Source of the DNA: DMER64 sp049652385
Lineage (GTDB): Bacteria; Bacteroidota; Bacteroidia; Bacteroidales; UBA932
Direction of reading: 5' to 3'
Assembly (NCBI GenBank): GCA_049652385.1
Contig: JBASDX010000001.1
Location: forward strand, 1-64,000
Length of the DNA stretch: 64,000 nucleotides
Part shown: piece by piece, positions 15,243 to 23,627 of the stretch
How positions within the stretch are numbered: the stretch's first letter is position 1
Layout of the letters: every line of letters begins with the position of its first letter
The notes under the pieces: model-generated
What the model saw: only the letters and a program-made list of their open reading frames with translations
What the model was told of the DNA's origin: nothing
Database searches by the model: none
Translations under genes and position numbers: made by a program

Positions 15243-15869
15243 ATGGAAAACCTGGAACCTTTTGGAATAATCCCTATAGATTACGGTGCTTTATGCACTT
15301 TGTATAATCAGTACCGGTTCCCCAGAAATAAAATTGCCGCCTTGGAAAAGGAGGGGAAGATTATTCGTTTAAAGAGGGGGTTGTATGTGGTCTCTCCACA
15401 AGTCAGTAGACAATTGTTGTCTGTTGAATTGCTGGCAAATCACCTTTACGGGCCATCTTACGTTTCTATGGAAAGTGCGTTACGCAACTACGGTTTGATA
15501 CCTGAGCAAGTGTATACGGTGAGATCCATGACGTTGAACCGATCCAAAAAATACAAAACCAGCCTGGGTTATTTTGAATACACCACCGTTCCGGCTGCTT
15601 ATTATCCTATAGGTATTGTTCAACAAATTGCAGGGAACGGTTACACGTATTTGATAGCATCTCCTGAAAAGGCCTTGTGCGATTTGATTACAGCTACTCC
15701 TGGGTTGCGTATTCAATCCCCTAAGGCTATGAGGGTTTATTTGGAAGACGATATCCGTTTTGATAGGACTGCGTTACGTACTTTGAATCCGGACCTTATA
15801 AGAAAGTGTATGGAAACAGGAAAAAAGAAAAACACGTTGGAATTTTTATTCAATACAATACGCTCATGA
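15243..15869 (+). CDS. abiEi: AbiEi-family antitoxin / transcriptional regulator
   Basis: Antitoxin and autorepressor of a type IV toxin-antitoxin and abortive-infection pair. The 208-residue protein has an N-terminal winged helix (YNQYRFPRNKIAALEKEGKIIRLKRGLYVV) and the typical AbiEi C-terminal region (GPSYVSMESALRNYGLIPE, IASPEKALCDLI). The stop overlaps the toxin start by 4 bases. AbiEi represses the operon by binding inverted repeats at the promoter in characterised members; here short TATCTA/TAGATA arms flank the candidate promoter. Confidence 0.88.
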   Translation: MENLEPFGIIPIDYGALCTLYNQYRFPRNKIAALEKEGKIIRLKRGLYVVSPQVSRQLLSVELLANHLYGPSYVSMESALRNYGLIPEQVYTVRSMTLNRSKKYKTSLGYFEYTTVPAAYYPIGIVQQIAGNGYTYLIASPEKALCDLITATPGLRIQSPKAMRVYLEDDIRFDRTALRTLNPDLIRKCMETGKKKNTLEFLFNTIRS

Positions 15870-16714
15870 ACGTTTTTGATCATATGTTAGCCAGGTATCA
15901 GGTAAAGACCGGCGAACAAAGATGCCAGGCCATGCATGAAGTAATGCAGGAGATAGCGCTTGCCGGATTATACAGGGGAGGCTTTTTTGATAAAGCTGCT
16001 TTTTACGGAGGCACGTGCTTACGGATTTTTCATCACCTGCCGCGTTTTAGCGAAGACATGGACTTTTCGTTAATTAACAAAGATTTAGATTTCAACCTGG
16101 AAAACTATTTTGATGCAATTGTTGCTGAATTTACATCGGCCGGTAAGGATGTGGTAATAACCAAAAAAGAGAAGAGAGAAGGAGTTACCGTCGAATCGGC
16201 TTTTTTGAAAGAAGGCACAGCCCTGTACGACTTGAAATTTAAAACAGAAAAGGAAATACGTATTAAGATTGAAGTGGATATAGACCCTCCTTTGGGTTTT
16301 TCTACAGAGTCGAAAATCTCTTTAATGCCTTTTTCTTTTATTACGCGTTGTTTTGTCTTACCGGATTTGTTTGCCGGTAAGATGCATGCGTTATTGTTCA
16401 GAACGTGGAGGAATAGGGTAAAAGGCCGCGATTGGTTTGATTTTGAATGGTATATCAGACATGACATTCCGCTGAATTTTGCGCATTTTCAAGCAAGAAT
16501 ACGGCAGTTTAACGGCATGGAAATAGATCAGAAAACGTTTATGGAACGATTAAAAGAAAAGTTTAACCATACCGATATTGGTATGGTTAAACGTGATGTA
16601 TTGCCATTTGTTCAGAATCCGGCACTGTTGGATATCTGGTCAAACGACTACTTTTTGTTGTTAGCCGACAGGTTGCGGTTTCTTAGCGCTCCCGGGCAAA
16701 AGGCCAGGCCATAA
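15866..16714 (+). CDS. abiEii: AbiEii/AbiGii-family nucleotidyltransferase toxin
   Basis: Predicted nucleotidyltransferase toxin that in characterised AbiEii/MenT relatives uses NTPs and can modify tRNA acceptor ends. From the ATG at 15866 it is 282 residues. The family motifs are visible: FYGGTCLRIFHHLPRFSEDMDFSL (GG-x-x-L-R and D-x-D metal site), KIEVDIDP and LFAGKMHALLFRTWRNRVKGRDWFD. An in-frame ATG at 15806 lies inside abiEi, so the overlapping ATGA start is preferred. The 3' end overlaps the convergent oxidoreductase gene by 32 bp. Confidence 0.9.
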   Translation: MNVFDHMLARYQVKTGEQRCQAMHEVMQEIALAGLYRGGFFDKAAFYGGTCLRIFHHLPRFSEDMDFSLINKDLDFNLENYFDAIVAEFTSAGKDVVITKKEKREGVTVESAFLKEGTALYDLKFKTEKEIRIKIEVDIDPPLGFSTESKISLMPFSFITRCFVLPDLFAGKMHALLFRTWRNRVKGRDWFDFEWYIRHDIPLNFAHFQARIRQFNGMEIDQKTFMERLKEKFNHTDIGMVKRDVLPFVQNPALLDIWSNDYFLLLADRLRFLSAPGQKARP

Positions 16715-18377
16715 GACCGCCTTCCAGCACCTTCACATTCGTGTAGCCGTGTGCCTTGAGAATGAGTGCCGCCTCGTATCCGCGCAAGGAGATTTTACAC
16801 CAGGTGACAATGGGTATATTTTTGTCTTCCGGCAACTCATTCAAGCGTGCCCGCAGCTGGCCCAGCGGGATAAGCACCTCGCCAATACCCAAACGCATTT
16901 GTTCGAATTCGTTGGGGTTCCGTACGTCCAGCAATAGCATCTTCTCTTCTTTTTTCAGCTTCTCTTTCAGTTCAAAAGCGTTCAGGCCGTCCATGATGCC
17001 ATCCAGTTTGTTCTGCATGATATGGGCCGAGGCGATGCTATGGTCGATAGCTAACGAGAACGGCGGTGCATAGGGCAGGTCTGCGTTACACATTTGGTCC
17101 ACCGTCATATGGTTTTGGATGGCCATGGCCCAGATGGCTATTTGTTTGCCTACGTCCCCGGGGCCGAGTACCTGGGCTCCCAGGATTCGGCGGGAGGATT
17201 TGTCTGCCAGCAATTTGGTAACGAGCAATTTGCCCTGCATGAAACCCGGTCTGTCCAGACTGGCGTTATAGATGACCTCGTAGTTGGTGATCTTGTTGCG
17301 GGCAGCGTTTTGTTCAGACAGTCCGGTAGAACCTACACCGTAATCGAACACCTTACAGATACCCGTTTGGATGGTGCCGGGGAATTCTTTTACGTTGCCG
17401 CAAATGGCATTTTCTCCCGCCACGCGTCCCTGCAAATTGGCCAGGTCTCCAAACGGGGCGTGCACCTGGGTGTTGGTGATGAGGTTAGTTGTTTCTACGC
17501 AGTCACCTACGGCGTACACGTCTTCCAGATTGGTTTGCATGTGCTTGTTCACCACAATACCCCCACGTTCACCTATGGTAATGCCCATATCGCGGGCCAG
17601 ACCCACGTTGGGGACTACGCCAATGGCTACAACGGCCAGCTGGCAGGGGATTTCTGTACCGTTTTGCAGCTTGACTCCGGTCAGTTTTCCGTTTTCACCC
17701 AGGAAGGCCGCTACGCCGTTTTCCAGAATGACATTGGCTTTTGTCCGAACGTATCCTTCCACCAACATGGCCATTTGCAGGTCCAGGAAGGTAAGCAGTT
17801 GGGGGAGCATCTCTACCAGGGTGATATCTATGCCGGCCAGGTGGAGCGCCTCGCACGTTTCTATACCAATCAGTCCTCCGCCAATGACCACGGCTTTTTT
17901 GATGATGCCCTCATCCCTGATCTTTCTAAGGAAGTCTGCGTCTTGCATGGATTGCAAGGTGGTGATGCCATCCAGTTCAATGCCGGGAACAGGTGGTTTA
18001 CGGGGAGTGGCTCCGGTAGCAATAATCAATTTATCGTAAGGCAGGGAGCCGGTCTCTTCGGTGTCCAGGTTTTTGTAGAAAACTTCTTTGGCTACGGGGT
18101 CTACCCTGGTTACTTCCGTTTTAACCTTCGTTTCTATGCGTTTGGCATTCCAGAAGAACCGGGAATCTCTGACCACACCGGCCGGAGAACAGAGCAATTG
18201 GTCTCTGTCGTCAAAAAAACCGCCTACGTAGTAGGGATAACCGCAGGAGGCCATTGACAATTCTGCCGATTTTTGAATGAGTGTTATGTGGGCGTGTTCG
18301 TCCATCCGTCTGGCCCTGGAGGCCGCTTTGGGACCGGCTGCCGATCCGCCAATGACTACAATTCTTTTTGTGTCCAT
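16683..18377 (-). CDS. CoA-disulfide reductase-like flavoprotein with rhodanese domain
   Basis: An FAD/NAD(P)H-dependent pyridine nucleotide-disulfide oxidoreductase. The 564 residues comprise an FAD-binding motif (VVIGGSAAGPKAASRARR), the active cysteine C45 in SMASCGYPYYVGG, the NAD site VVIGGGLIGIETCEAL, the FAD motif VYAVGDCVE, and a dimerisation domain. A C-terminal rhodanese domain (about 465-564) carries C527 in VTWCKISLRG. This matches the CoADR-RHD fusion group, which reduces CoA-disulfide, CoA-persulfide or polysulfide. Role in thiol or sulfur homeostasis is inferred. Confidence 0.92.
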   Translation of the reverse strand: MDTKRIVVIGGSAAGPKAASRARRMDEHAHITLIQKSAELSMASCGYPYYVGGFFDDRDQLLCSPAGVVRDSRFFWNAKRIETKVKTEVTRVDPVAKEVFYKNLDTEETGSLPYDKLIIATGATPRKPPVPGIELDGITTLQSMQDADFLRKIRDEGIIKKAVVIGGGLIGIETCEALHLAGIDITLVEMLPQLLTFLDLQMAMLVEGYVRTKANVILENGVAAFLGENGKLTGVKLQNGTEIPCQLAVVAIGVVPNVGLARDMGITIGERGGIVVNKHMQTNLEDVYAVGDCVETTNLITNTQVHAPFGDLANLQGRVAGENAICGNVKEFPGTIQTGICKVFDYGVGSTGLSEQNAARNKITNYEVIYNASLDRPGFMQGKLLVTKLLADKSSRRILGAQVLGPGDVGKQIAIWAMAIQNHMTVDQMCNADLPYAPPFSLAIDHSIASAHIMQNKLDGIMDGLNAFELKEKLKKEEKMLLLDVRNPNEFEQMRLGIGEVLIPLGQLRARLNELPEDKNIPIVTWCKISLRGYEAALILKAHGYTNVKVLEGGLMAWPFARER

Positions 18378-18391
18378 AATTACTTGGGGTT

Positions 18392-19168
18392 TTAGTCTGT
18401 CACTTTAAAAAGATACACCTGACCGGTAATAGCGATAAACTTATTTCTGCTATACTCAACAATGGCGTAATCACCGGGATCAAGGGTATAATACCTTAAT
18501 CTGGAATTCGGTGCATTTAAAGTAAAATATTCTCCTTCAATAAACATTTTTATTTCTGTAAAATCGCCGGCTGCAAAACCTTCCGCTCCATTATCAATAA
18601 TACGCTCCATCAGCGTTCCGCCGGTTGTACCGGGATTCATTACTTTAGCCAATAGGACAGTCCGCGGTTCGTGGTCAAAGAGCGCGATGGGATCCTTAGA
18701 TTTTCGCACGACAGGAATGTCTTCCGGGTTGTAAGAAACCGTATAGACATACTTTTCTCTGTAATGCCAACTGTCGCTTACGTCTTGTTTACTGCTGTGT
18801 AAAACGCCTTTCCGTAGTTCCACATACCGGCCGTCTTGAATAATAAACACTTCTTCAGCCGGAGGTATCTCATAAAGTATGATGGGCTCTGCGACAACCC
18901 GCATTTCTTTCAGGATGCTGGCCGTAAGCTCACCACCTGCGTATCCTTCTTTAGAAACGACTACGCGAACCTCTCCGGGCACGTAGGTTATGCGGTAATA
19001 CCCTTTGGCATCTGTTTGTGTGACATAATCGGTTCCCTCCGTTTCCACAATGGCTTCCGGTACGGGTTTTCCAAAACCATCCAGAATTTTTCCTTCTATG
19101 TACGTGTTGTTACAACTACTAACCAGAACTGCAGATAGCAGTAGTAAAGCGAATAATGTGTTTTTCAT
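18392..19168 (-). CDS. Lipoprotein with carboxypeptidase-regulatory-like domain
   Basis: An outer-surface or periplasmic lipoprotein. From the ATG at 19168 it is 258 residues with a lipoprotein signal (NTLFALLLLSAVLVSSC) and cysteine at about residue 19. Residues about 23-95 form a CarboxypepD_reg-like beta sandwich (GKILDGFGKPVPEAIVETEG, YRITYVPGEVRVVVSKEGY). The rest is a beta-rich DUF-type region I do not recognise. The frame reaches an upstream ATG at 19213, but only the inner start gives a signal peptide. It stands alone, 15 bp downstream of nothing on its own strand. Confidence 0.8.
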   Translation of the reverse strand: MKNTLFALLLLSAVLVSSCNNTYIEGKILDGFGKPVPEAIVETEGTDYVTQTDAKGYYRITYVPGEVRVVVSKEGYAGGELTASILKEMRVVAEPIILYEIPPAEEVFIIQDGRYVELRKGVLHSSKQDVSDSWHYREKYVYTVSYNPEDIPVVRKSKDPIALFDHEPRTVLLAKVMNPGTTGGTLMERIIDNGAEGFAAGDFTEIKMFIEGEYFTLNAPNSRLRYYTLDPGDYAIVEYSRNKFIAITGQVYLFKVTD

Positions 19169-19291
19169 AATTACTGATTGAGTTTGAATGGTATAAATGT
19201 AGGTTTTCTGCACAATTTATGCAAAAAGAATTTTTGGAAGGTACCGGAAAGGGCTTTTTTTTAATAAATGCTGTTGATTATGCGTTTTTGC

Positions 19292-19311
19292 ATTATGCAA
19301 ATTTGCATAAT
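19292..19311. promoter_or_regulatory. 20-bp perfect palindrome upstream of the ATPase pseudogene
   Basis: ATTATGCAAATTTGCATAAT is perfectly self-complementary. It lies directly before the pseudogene frame and 124 bp upstream of the divergent lipoprotein start. It looks like a dimeric repressor operator. Confidence 0.6.
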
Positions 19312-19313
19312 AA

Positions 19314-20435
19314 AAAACTTTTATATATGGTACTGTAGCAACGGGCAATAGTTTCTACGATAGGGAAAAAGAGTGTGATTACATAGTCAAAACGCTTGCG
19401 TGAGGTAATAATATTGTTCTATACGCGCCAAGAAGGTTTGGTAAAACTTCATTAATTCTCAAGGCACTTCAGCTATTGGAAGATAAGGGCTTCATATGCA
19501 TCTACTTTGATTTTATGCCGGTTTTTTCGATTGAATCTTTTGTGAGGCTATTTACAAAAGCATTAGCGACCAGGCAAAGTAACTTGCAGAAATTTGCAAG
19601 AACTTTTAGTTCTGTTGTGAAGAATATTCGTCCCGTACTAAAAATTGGCTTTGAAGGAAGTTATGAATTCTCTATTGACATTACCAGAGATAGAATTGAT
19701 GAAACAGATATTTCTCAAATACTTGATATTTTGGAGTCTTTAGCAGGTAATAACAAGCGTGTTTTAGTTTTCTTTGACGAGTTTCAAGAAGTTGAAAAAT
19801 TAAAAGAAATTCATTTCGAGGGTCTTTTACGTAGTAAAATTCAGCACCAAACGCGTGTAAATTATCTGTTCTTCGGCAGTAAAAATCATATGATGCAGTC
19901 CATGTTCAATGATAAAAGCAGACCGTTTTTTAATGCAGCATCTCAAATGACTATAGGCTATCTGCCAAAAGAAGATACTCTCACATTTTTACATGACAAT
20001 TTCTTGAAAAAAAATGTAGCGCTAAATACTGAGATAGGAGCATATATTATTGAAGTGACAGCTAACATACCCTATTATATCCAGCAACTGGCTTCGGAAA
20101 TATGGCTGAATATTGAAGAAAACAGCAGTATTACCAGAGAAATAGTTGATAAGTGCGTAAGCCGGATTGTTACAATGAAAAGTGATTATTTTATGGAATT
20201 CTTCGAAAATCAGTCTGTAAGCAAAAAACAATTGTTAACAGCACTGTGCACAAATGGTGAAAACATTTTCTCTGAATCATACAGAAGGGCGTATCGCTTG
20301 CCCAGTTCAGCCACATTGCAACGAGCAGAAAAAGGGCTAGTAAATGATGGTGTCATTGATAAAGCGGAGGGTAAGCATTTTATTACCGATCCTTTTTTTA
20401 AGATTTTCTTGCAACATTTCGTATTGGGGAGGTAG
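19314..20435 (+). pseudogene. Broken AAA-family ATPase (DUF234-like archaeal-type ATPase group)
   Basis: The frame reads without interruption from 19314 except for one TGA at 19401-19403. Before it are FIYGTVATGNSFYDREKECDY and IVKTLA. After it come GNNIVLYAPRRFGKTSL, the Walker A motif, then VLVFFDEFQEVEKL (Walker B), and the C-terminal winged helix ending in a short tail. This is the normal order for small AAA ATPases of this family (DREKE motif, then Walker A). The TGA is one base from CGA (Arg), a typical residue there. No start codon is present at the N-terminal position. An open TTG at 19476 would omit Walker A and is not functional. The stop codon TAG lies inside the left end of a 91-bp repeat element. 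Confidence 0.85.
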
Positions 20436-20520
20436 TAAGTGGCCGTTTGCATGTCAGTGTGTTAACACACGGAATCTCAATGCGTTACAGCGCTACGCCA
20501 TTTTATGGCACTTATTACCT
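20430..20520. repeat. 91-bp inverted-repeat element, single copy
   Basis: Bounded by AGGTAGTAAGT (20430-20440) and ACTTATTACCT (20510-20520), 91 bp as in the other copies. The right part CAGCGCTACGCCATTTTATGG closely matches the copy at 4656-4746. It lies between convergent genes (ATPase remnant and parE). Confidence 0.85.
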
Positions 20521-20527
20521 TCGGACC

Positions 20528-20824
20528 TTATTTGAATTTTGTTTCAATATCCATGCGAACGTGCAAAATTCTCACAATTAGAATGGAGTGGTCGTTGTCA
20601 ATTTTATAGAATACAATATGTTTTCCTACGCGATATCCGTATAGAAAAGCGAATATTTCTGAATAGTTTCTACCGACCTTAGGTTTTTGAGCAATATAAA
20701 GAAAAGATTGAATCAGTTGTTTATAATATTTTTCGGCCTGGTTTACGGACCATGTTTTTGCTGTATAGTCCCATATAGAGATGATGTCGGATTTGGCTTG
20801 GTTGCTTAAGCGATAAGGGGCCAT
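20528..20824 (-). CDS. parE: RelE/ParE-family toxin
   Basis: A 98-residue toxin of the ParE/RelE superfamily. The fold markers are clear: APYRLSNQAKSDIISIWDYTAKTW at the N-terminus, and the C-terminal strands GYRVGKHIVFYKIDND and ILIVRILHVRMD. ParE toxins of this type poison DNA gyrase; assignment as ParE rather than RelE is based on the ParD-type partner. Encoded one base after the antitoxin gene. Confidence 0.9.
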   Translation of the reverse strand: MAPYRLSNQAKSDIISIWDYTAKTWSVNQAEKYYKQLIQSFLYIAQKPKVGRNYSEIFAFLYGYRVGKHIVFYKIDNDHSILIVRILHVRMDIETKFK

Positions 20825-20825
20825 G

Positions 20826-21065
20826 CTACTTTCTTGCTTTCAGTTCTTCTAGAAAATTGTCGGGATCAAAATTTTCTACCACACTACTGTCCAACCCTTC
20901 CTGAATGGCGTGACGTAACGCTTTTACTTTATTTTCATGGTCTTCCAATAGTCGCAATCCGGCACGTATTACTTCACTGGCATTTTTATAACGTCCTTCA
21001 GAGATACTAGTACGAACAAATTGTTCGAAATGAGTCCCTAATGCTACCGATGTATTGTTTGCCAT
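20826..21065 (-). CDS. parD: ParD-family antitoxin
   Basis: A 79-residue ribbon-helix-helix antitoxin. NTSVALGTHFEQFVRTSISEGRYKNASEVIRAGLRLLEDHE is the CopG/ParD DNA-binding domain, followed by an acidic toxin-binding tail (FDPDNFLEELKARK). It precedes parE by one base and should repress the shared promoter. Confidence 0.92.
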   Translation of the reverse strand: MANNTSVALGTHFEQFVRTSISEGRYKNASEVIRAGLRLLEDHENKVKALRHAIQEGLDSSVVENFDPDNFLEELKARK

Positions 21066-21086
21066 ATAATTTAAATTTATTTACTT

Positions 21087-21117
21087 CAAAAGTACCAAAA
21101 ATTGGTAACTTTTCAAA
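21087..21117 (-). promoter_or_regulatory. parDE promoter with operator between its boxes
   Basis: On the minus strand TTTG (21117-21114), a 19-bp gap and TACTTTTG (21094-21087) form a canonical Bacteroidota promoter. The inverted repeat AAAAGTACCAA (21088-21098) / TTGGTAACTTTT (21102-21113) fills the gap and -7 box, a good site for ParD autorepression. Confidence 0.75.
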
Positions 21118-21183
21118 TAATGATTCTTCCTTCGGGAGCTTTTTGTAACTTTGTGCGAATTAACACGATTAATAAGGTAGTAT

Positions 21184-22164
21184 ATGGAAACGAAGAAAGG
21201 ACCTATTTCACAGTTTATGGCAAAGAATTTCCTGCATTTTAATGCGGCTACGGTGGTGGATGCCGCCAAAGGGTATGAGGCGCATTTGCTCAATGGGGGG
21301 AAGATGTTGATTTCGTTGGCCGGAGCCATGAGTACGGCCGAACTGGGGATATCGCTGGCTGAAATGATTCGGCAAGGCAAGGTGGATATCATCAGCTGCA
21401 CGGGTGCCAACCTGGAAGAGGATATCATGAACCTGGTGGCCCACTCGCATTACAAACGGATTCCTCACTATCGCGACCTGACGCCGCAAGACGAACTGGA
21501 GTTGCTGCTCAACAAATACAACCGCGTGACGGATACGTGCATCCCGGAAGAGGAGGCATTCCGCAAAATCCAGCATCACATTGAAAAGATCTGGAAAGAT
21601 GCCGAGGCCAGGGGCGAGCGCTACTTCCCGCACGAGTACATGTACAAACTGCTGCTCAGCGGCGTGCTGAAGGACGACTACGAGATTGATCCCGCAAATT
21701 CCTGGATGCTGGCGGCTGCCGAGCGCAACCTGCCCATTGTGGTGCCGGGCTGGGAAGACTCGACCATGGGGAACATCTTTGCCTCGTACGTGATTAAAGG
21801 TGAACTGAAAGCCTCGACCGTGAAAAGCGGTATTGAATATATGGTCTGGCTGGCCGATTTCTACGAAAAGAATTCTGTGGGCCACGGCCTCGGCTTTTTT
21901 CAGATTGGCGGAGGTATTGCCGGTGACTTTTCTATGTGCGTAGCGCCCATGCTGGAGCAAGACCTGGAGAAAGACAACATCCAAAAGTGGAGGTACTACT
22001 GCCAGATTACAGACTCGACTACATCGTACGGGTCGTACTCGGGCTGCATTCCCAACGAGAAAATCACCTGGGGCAAGCTGGACGTAGATACCCCCAGTTT
22101 TGTCATTGAATCCGATGCCACCATAGTGGCCCCGCTCATTTTTGCGTGGGTGCTGGGGCAGTAG
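21184..22164 (+). CDS. Deoxyhypusine synthase-family protein
   Basis: An NAD-dependent aminobutyl transferase family. The 326-residue protein has the NAD-site regions MLISLAGAMSTAELG and DIISCTGANLEEDI, VVPGWEDSTMG, and GSYSGC. The catalytic-lysine region is KITWGKLD, matching the WGK of eukaryotic deoxyhypusine synthase. Bacteria lack eIF5A, and bacterial members act on other acceptors such as putrescine (homospermidine synthase) or are uncharacterised. The substrate here is unknown. No polyamine gene is adjacent. Confidence 0.88.
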   Translation: METKKGPISQFMAKNFLHFNAATVVDAAKGYEAHLLNGGKMLISLAGAMSTAELGISLAEMIRQGKVDIISCTGANLEEDIMNLVAHSHYKRIPHYRDLTPQDELELLLNKYNRVTDTCIPEEEAFRKIQHHIEKIWKDAEARGERYFPHEYMYKLLLSGVLKDDYEIDPANSWMLAAAERNLPIVVPGWEDSTMGNIFASYVIKGELKASTVKSGIEYMVWLADFYEKNSVGHGLGFFQIGGGIAGDFSMCVAPMLEQDLEKDNIQKWRYYCQITDSTTSYGSYSGCIPNEKITWGKLDVDTPSFVIESDATIVAPLIFAWVLGQ

Positions 22165-22181
22165 GAAGGTCCGGGGCCGGA

Positions 22182-23519
22182 TTACAGATTGATGGTTTTG
22201 CTGTCTTTCAGGGTGTGGGTGCCTTGTTTGTATTGGTAAAGTCTGACGTACAATTTTTTTCTGTCAGATTTTACCGGAAAGACTATTACAAAGTCCATTT
22301 TAAAGACATCCTGGTCAATACCGGAGCTGTTATCTCTGGATTTTACGTCTTCCCAGGTACCGCTGTTGGCATAGACACATTCTTCACCTTTTGTGTTTGT
22401 AAAGGTCTTTATCATGGGCTTATGAGTATGACCAAAAATAACAACGCGTACTTTTGAATAGGGGTCTTGAAAATATTGAATATTTGCCTGGTTGTCAAGA
22501 AATTCAGTATCAAGACTTCCGAGGATAGCCTGGTCGATGTTGGACAAGACAGACACGTTGTTGAACCTTTCTCGTTCATCCCAACTTAACTGGGTAAAGA
22601 TATCATTGAACAGGTTCATATGAATACTGCCGTCTGTACTGCTGTTATAAGGGAGTATGTCCCGTATGGCGTAGTCCTGAGTATAGTTGCCCACATTGGT
22701 TTTGATGATGGGATCTTCAAAATTGTCTTTTACAAAAATGGAATTTTCCAGGACATCTCTCCATAAAGTATAATAAAGATATTTACTGTTTTGTTCCGGA
22801 TCTTCCGGGTGATTGAGGAATACTTCCGGTACTTTTGTGGCTTCTTTCTGTGTGGTGGGGTCTGTAAAAGAATTAGCGGCAATACGGGCAAAGAAATAAC
22901 CGGGAGGGAGTGTCCCCGCAAGGGTCATGGCATTAAAGAAATCATACCTATGTCCATGTTCAATGCAAATTTCCGGATAATTCAACGGACTGTAGGTCCC
23001 CACACCGTATTTGTTTCCGCTGTCTCGGGCCTGATTGACTCCTGGCATGGCCAGGTCAATATTTTTTGGGAAAAAGCCCATGTCATGATTACCGGGAATA
23101 TAGGTGACACGAACCTCCCTTTCTTTGATGATGTTATTGAGTACCTGAAAGATTCCCCTGTTTGCCTTAACACTTTTTTTGATGAACTCTGCCTGAGATT
23201 GACCACCGTAAGCATCTATGCGGGTTGGGATATACCATTCGTCAAACATGTCTCCTGCAATAACCAGTTCCCTTACTGTTTTGGAAAAACGGATTTCTGT
23301 TAAAAACTCTTCCAGTCTGGCAAGATGTTTTACGTTTTCTGAGTAAGTCAGATCATTGCCTAAATGCAAATCGCTAATAACCACAATTTTGTCACGGATT
23401 GTGTTATCACTTTCATCTATATTGTCAAAAGGGTTTAATCGGCAAGGGTTGATTTTATCGCAAGCAACAACTGCAAATATCAGTGTTGCAAGAGAAATGA
23501 TGTAACAGAATTTTTTCAT
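22182..23519 (-). CDS. Metallophosphoesterase lipoprotein
   Basis: An exported calcineurin-like phosphoesterase of 445 residues. A lipoprotein signal (ISLATLIFAVVAC, Cys about residue 20) is followed by the metal-site motifs in order: VVISDLHLG, VIAGDMFDEW, YIPGNHDMG, EHGHRYD and FGHTHKPM. This is the D-x-H / GD / GNHD / GHTH set of the dimetal centre. Substrate unknown; UDP-sugar hydrolase-like and phosphodiesterase functions both occur in the superfamily. Confidence 0.92.
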   Translation of the reverse strand: MKKFCYIISLATLIFAVVACDKINPCRLNPFDNIDESDNTIRDKIVVISDLHLGNDLTYSENVKHLARLEEFLTEIRFSKTVRELVIAGDMFDEWYIPTRIDAYGGQSQAEFIKKSVKANRGIFQVLNNIIKEREVRVTYIPGNHDMGFFPKNIDLAMPGVNQARDSGNKYGVGTYSPLNYPEICIEHGHRYDFFNAMTLAGTLPPGYFFARIAANSFTDPTTQKEATKVPEVFLNHPEDPEQNSKYLYYTLWRDVLENSIFVKDNFEDPIIKTNVGNYTQDYAIRDILPYNSSTDGSIHMNLFNDIFTQLSWDERERFNNVSVLSNIDQAILGSLDTEFLDNQANIQYFQDPYSKVRVVIFGHTHKPMIKTFTNTKGEECVYANSGTWEDVKSRDNSSGIDQDVFKMDFVIVFPVKSDRKKLYVRLYQYKQGTHTLKDSKTINL

Positions 23520-23627
23520 AAACGTAGTAAATAAGAGGGTTGTTTCTATTGCACAAATCTAGATTAAAGGTAAATTTGACCTGTTGCAGATTTACAAAAT
23601 CAGTGTTTTATTTTTACAATATTTTTA

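Noticed and set aside
17094..18257. 387-codon frame opposite the CoA-disulfide reductase gene
   Set aside because: Shadow of a well-defined flavoprotein gene; its translation has no family features.
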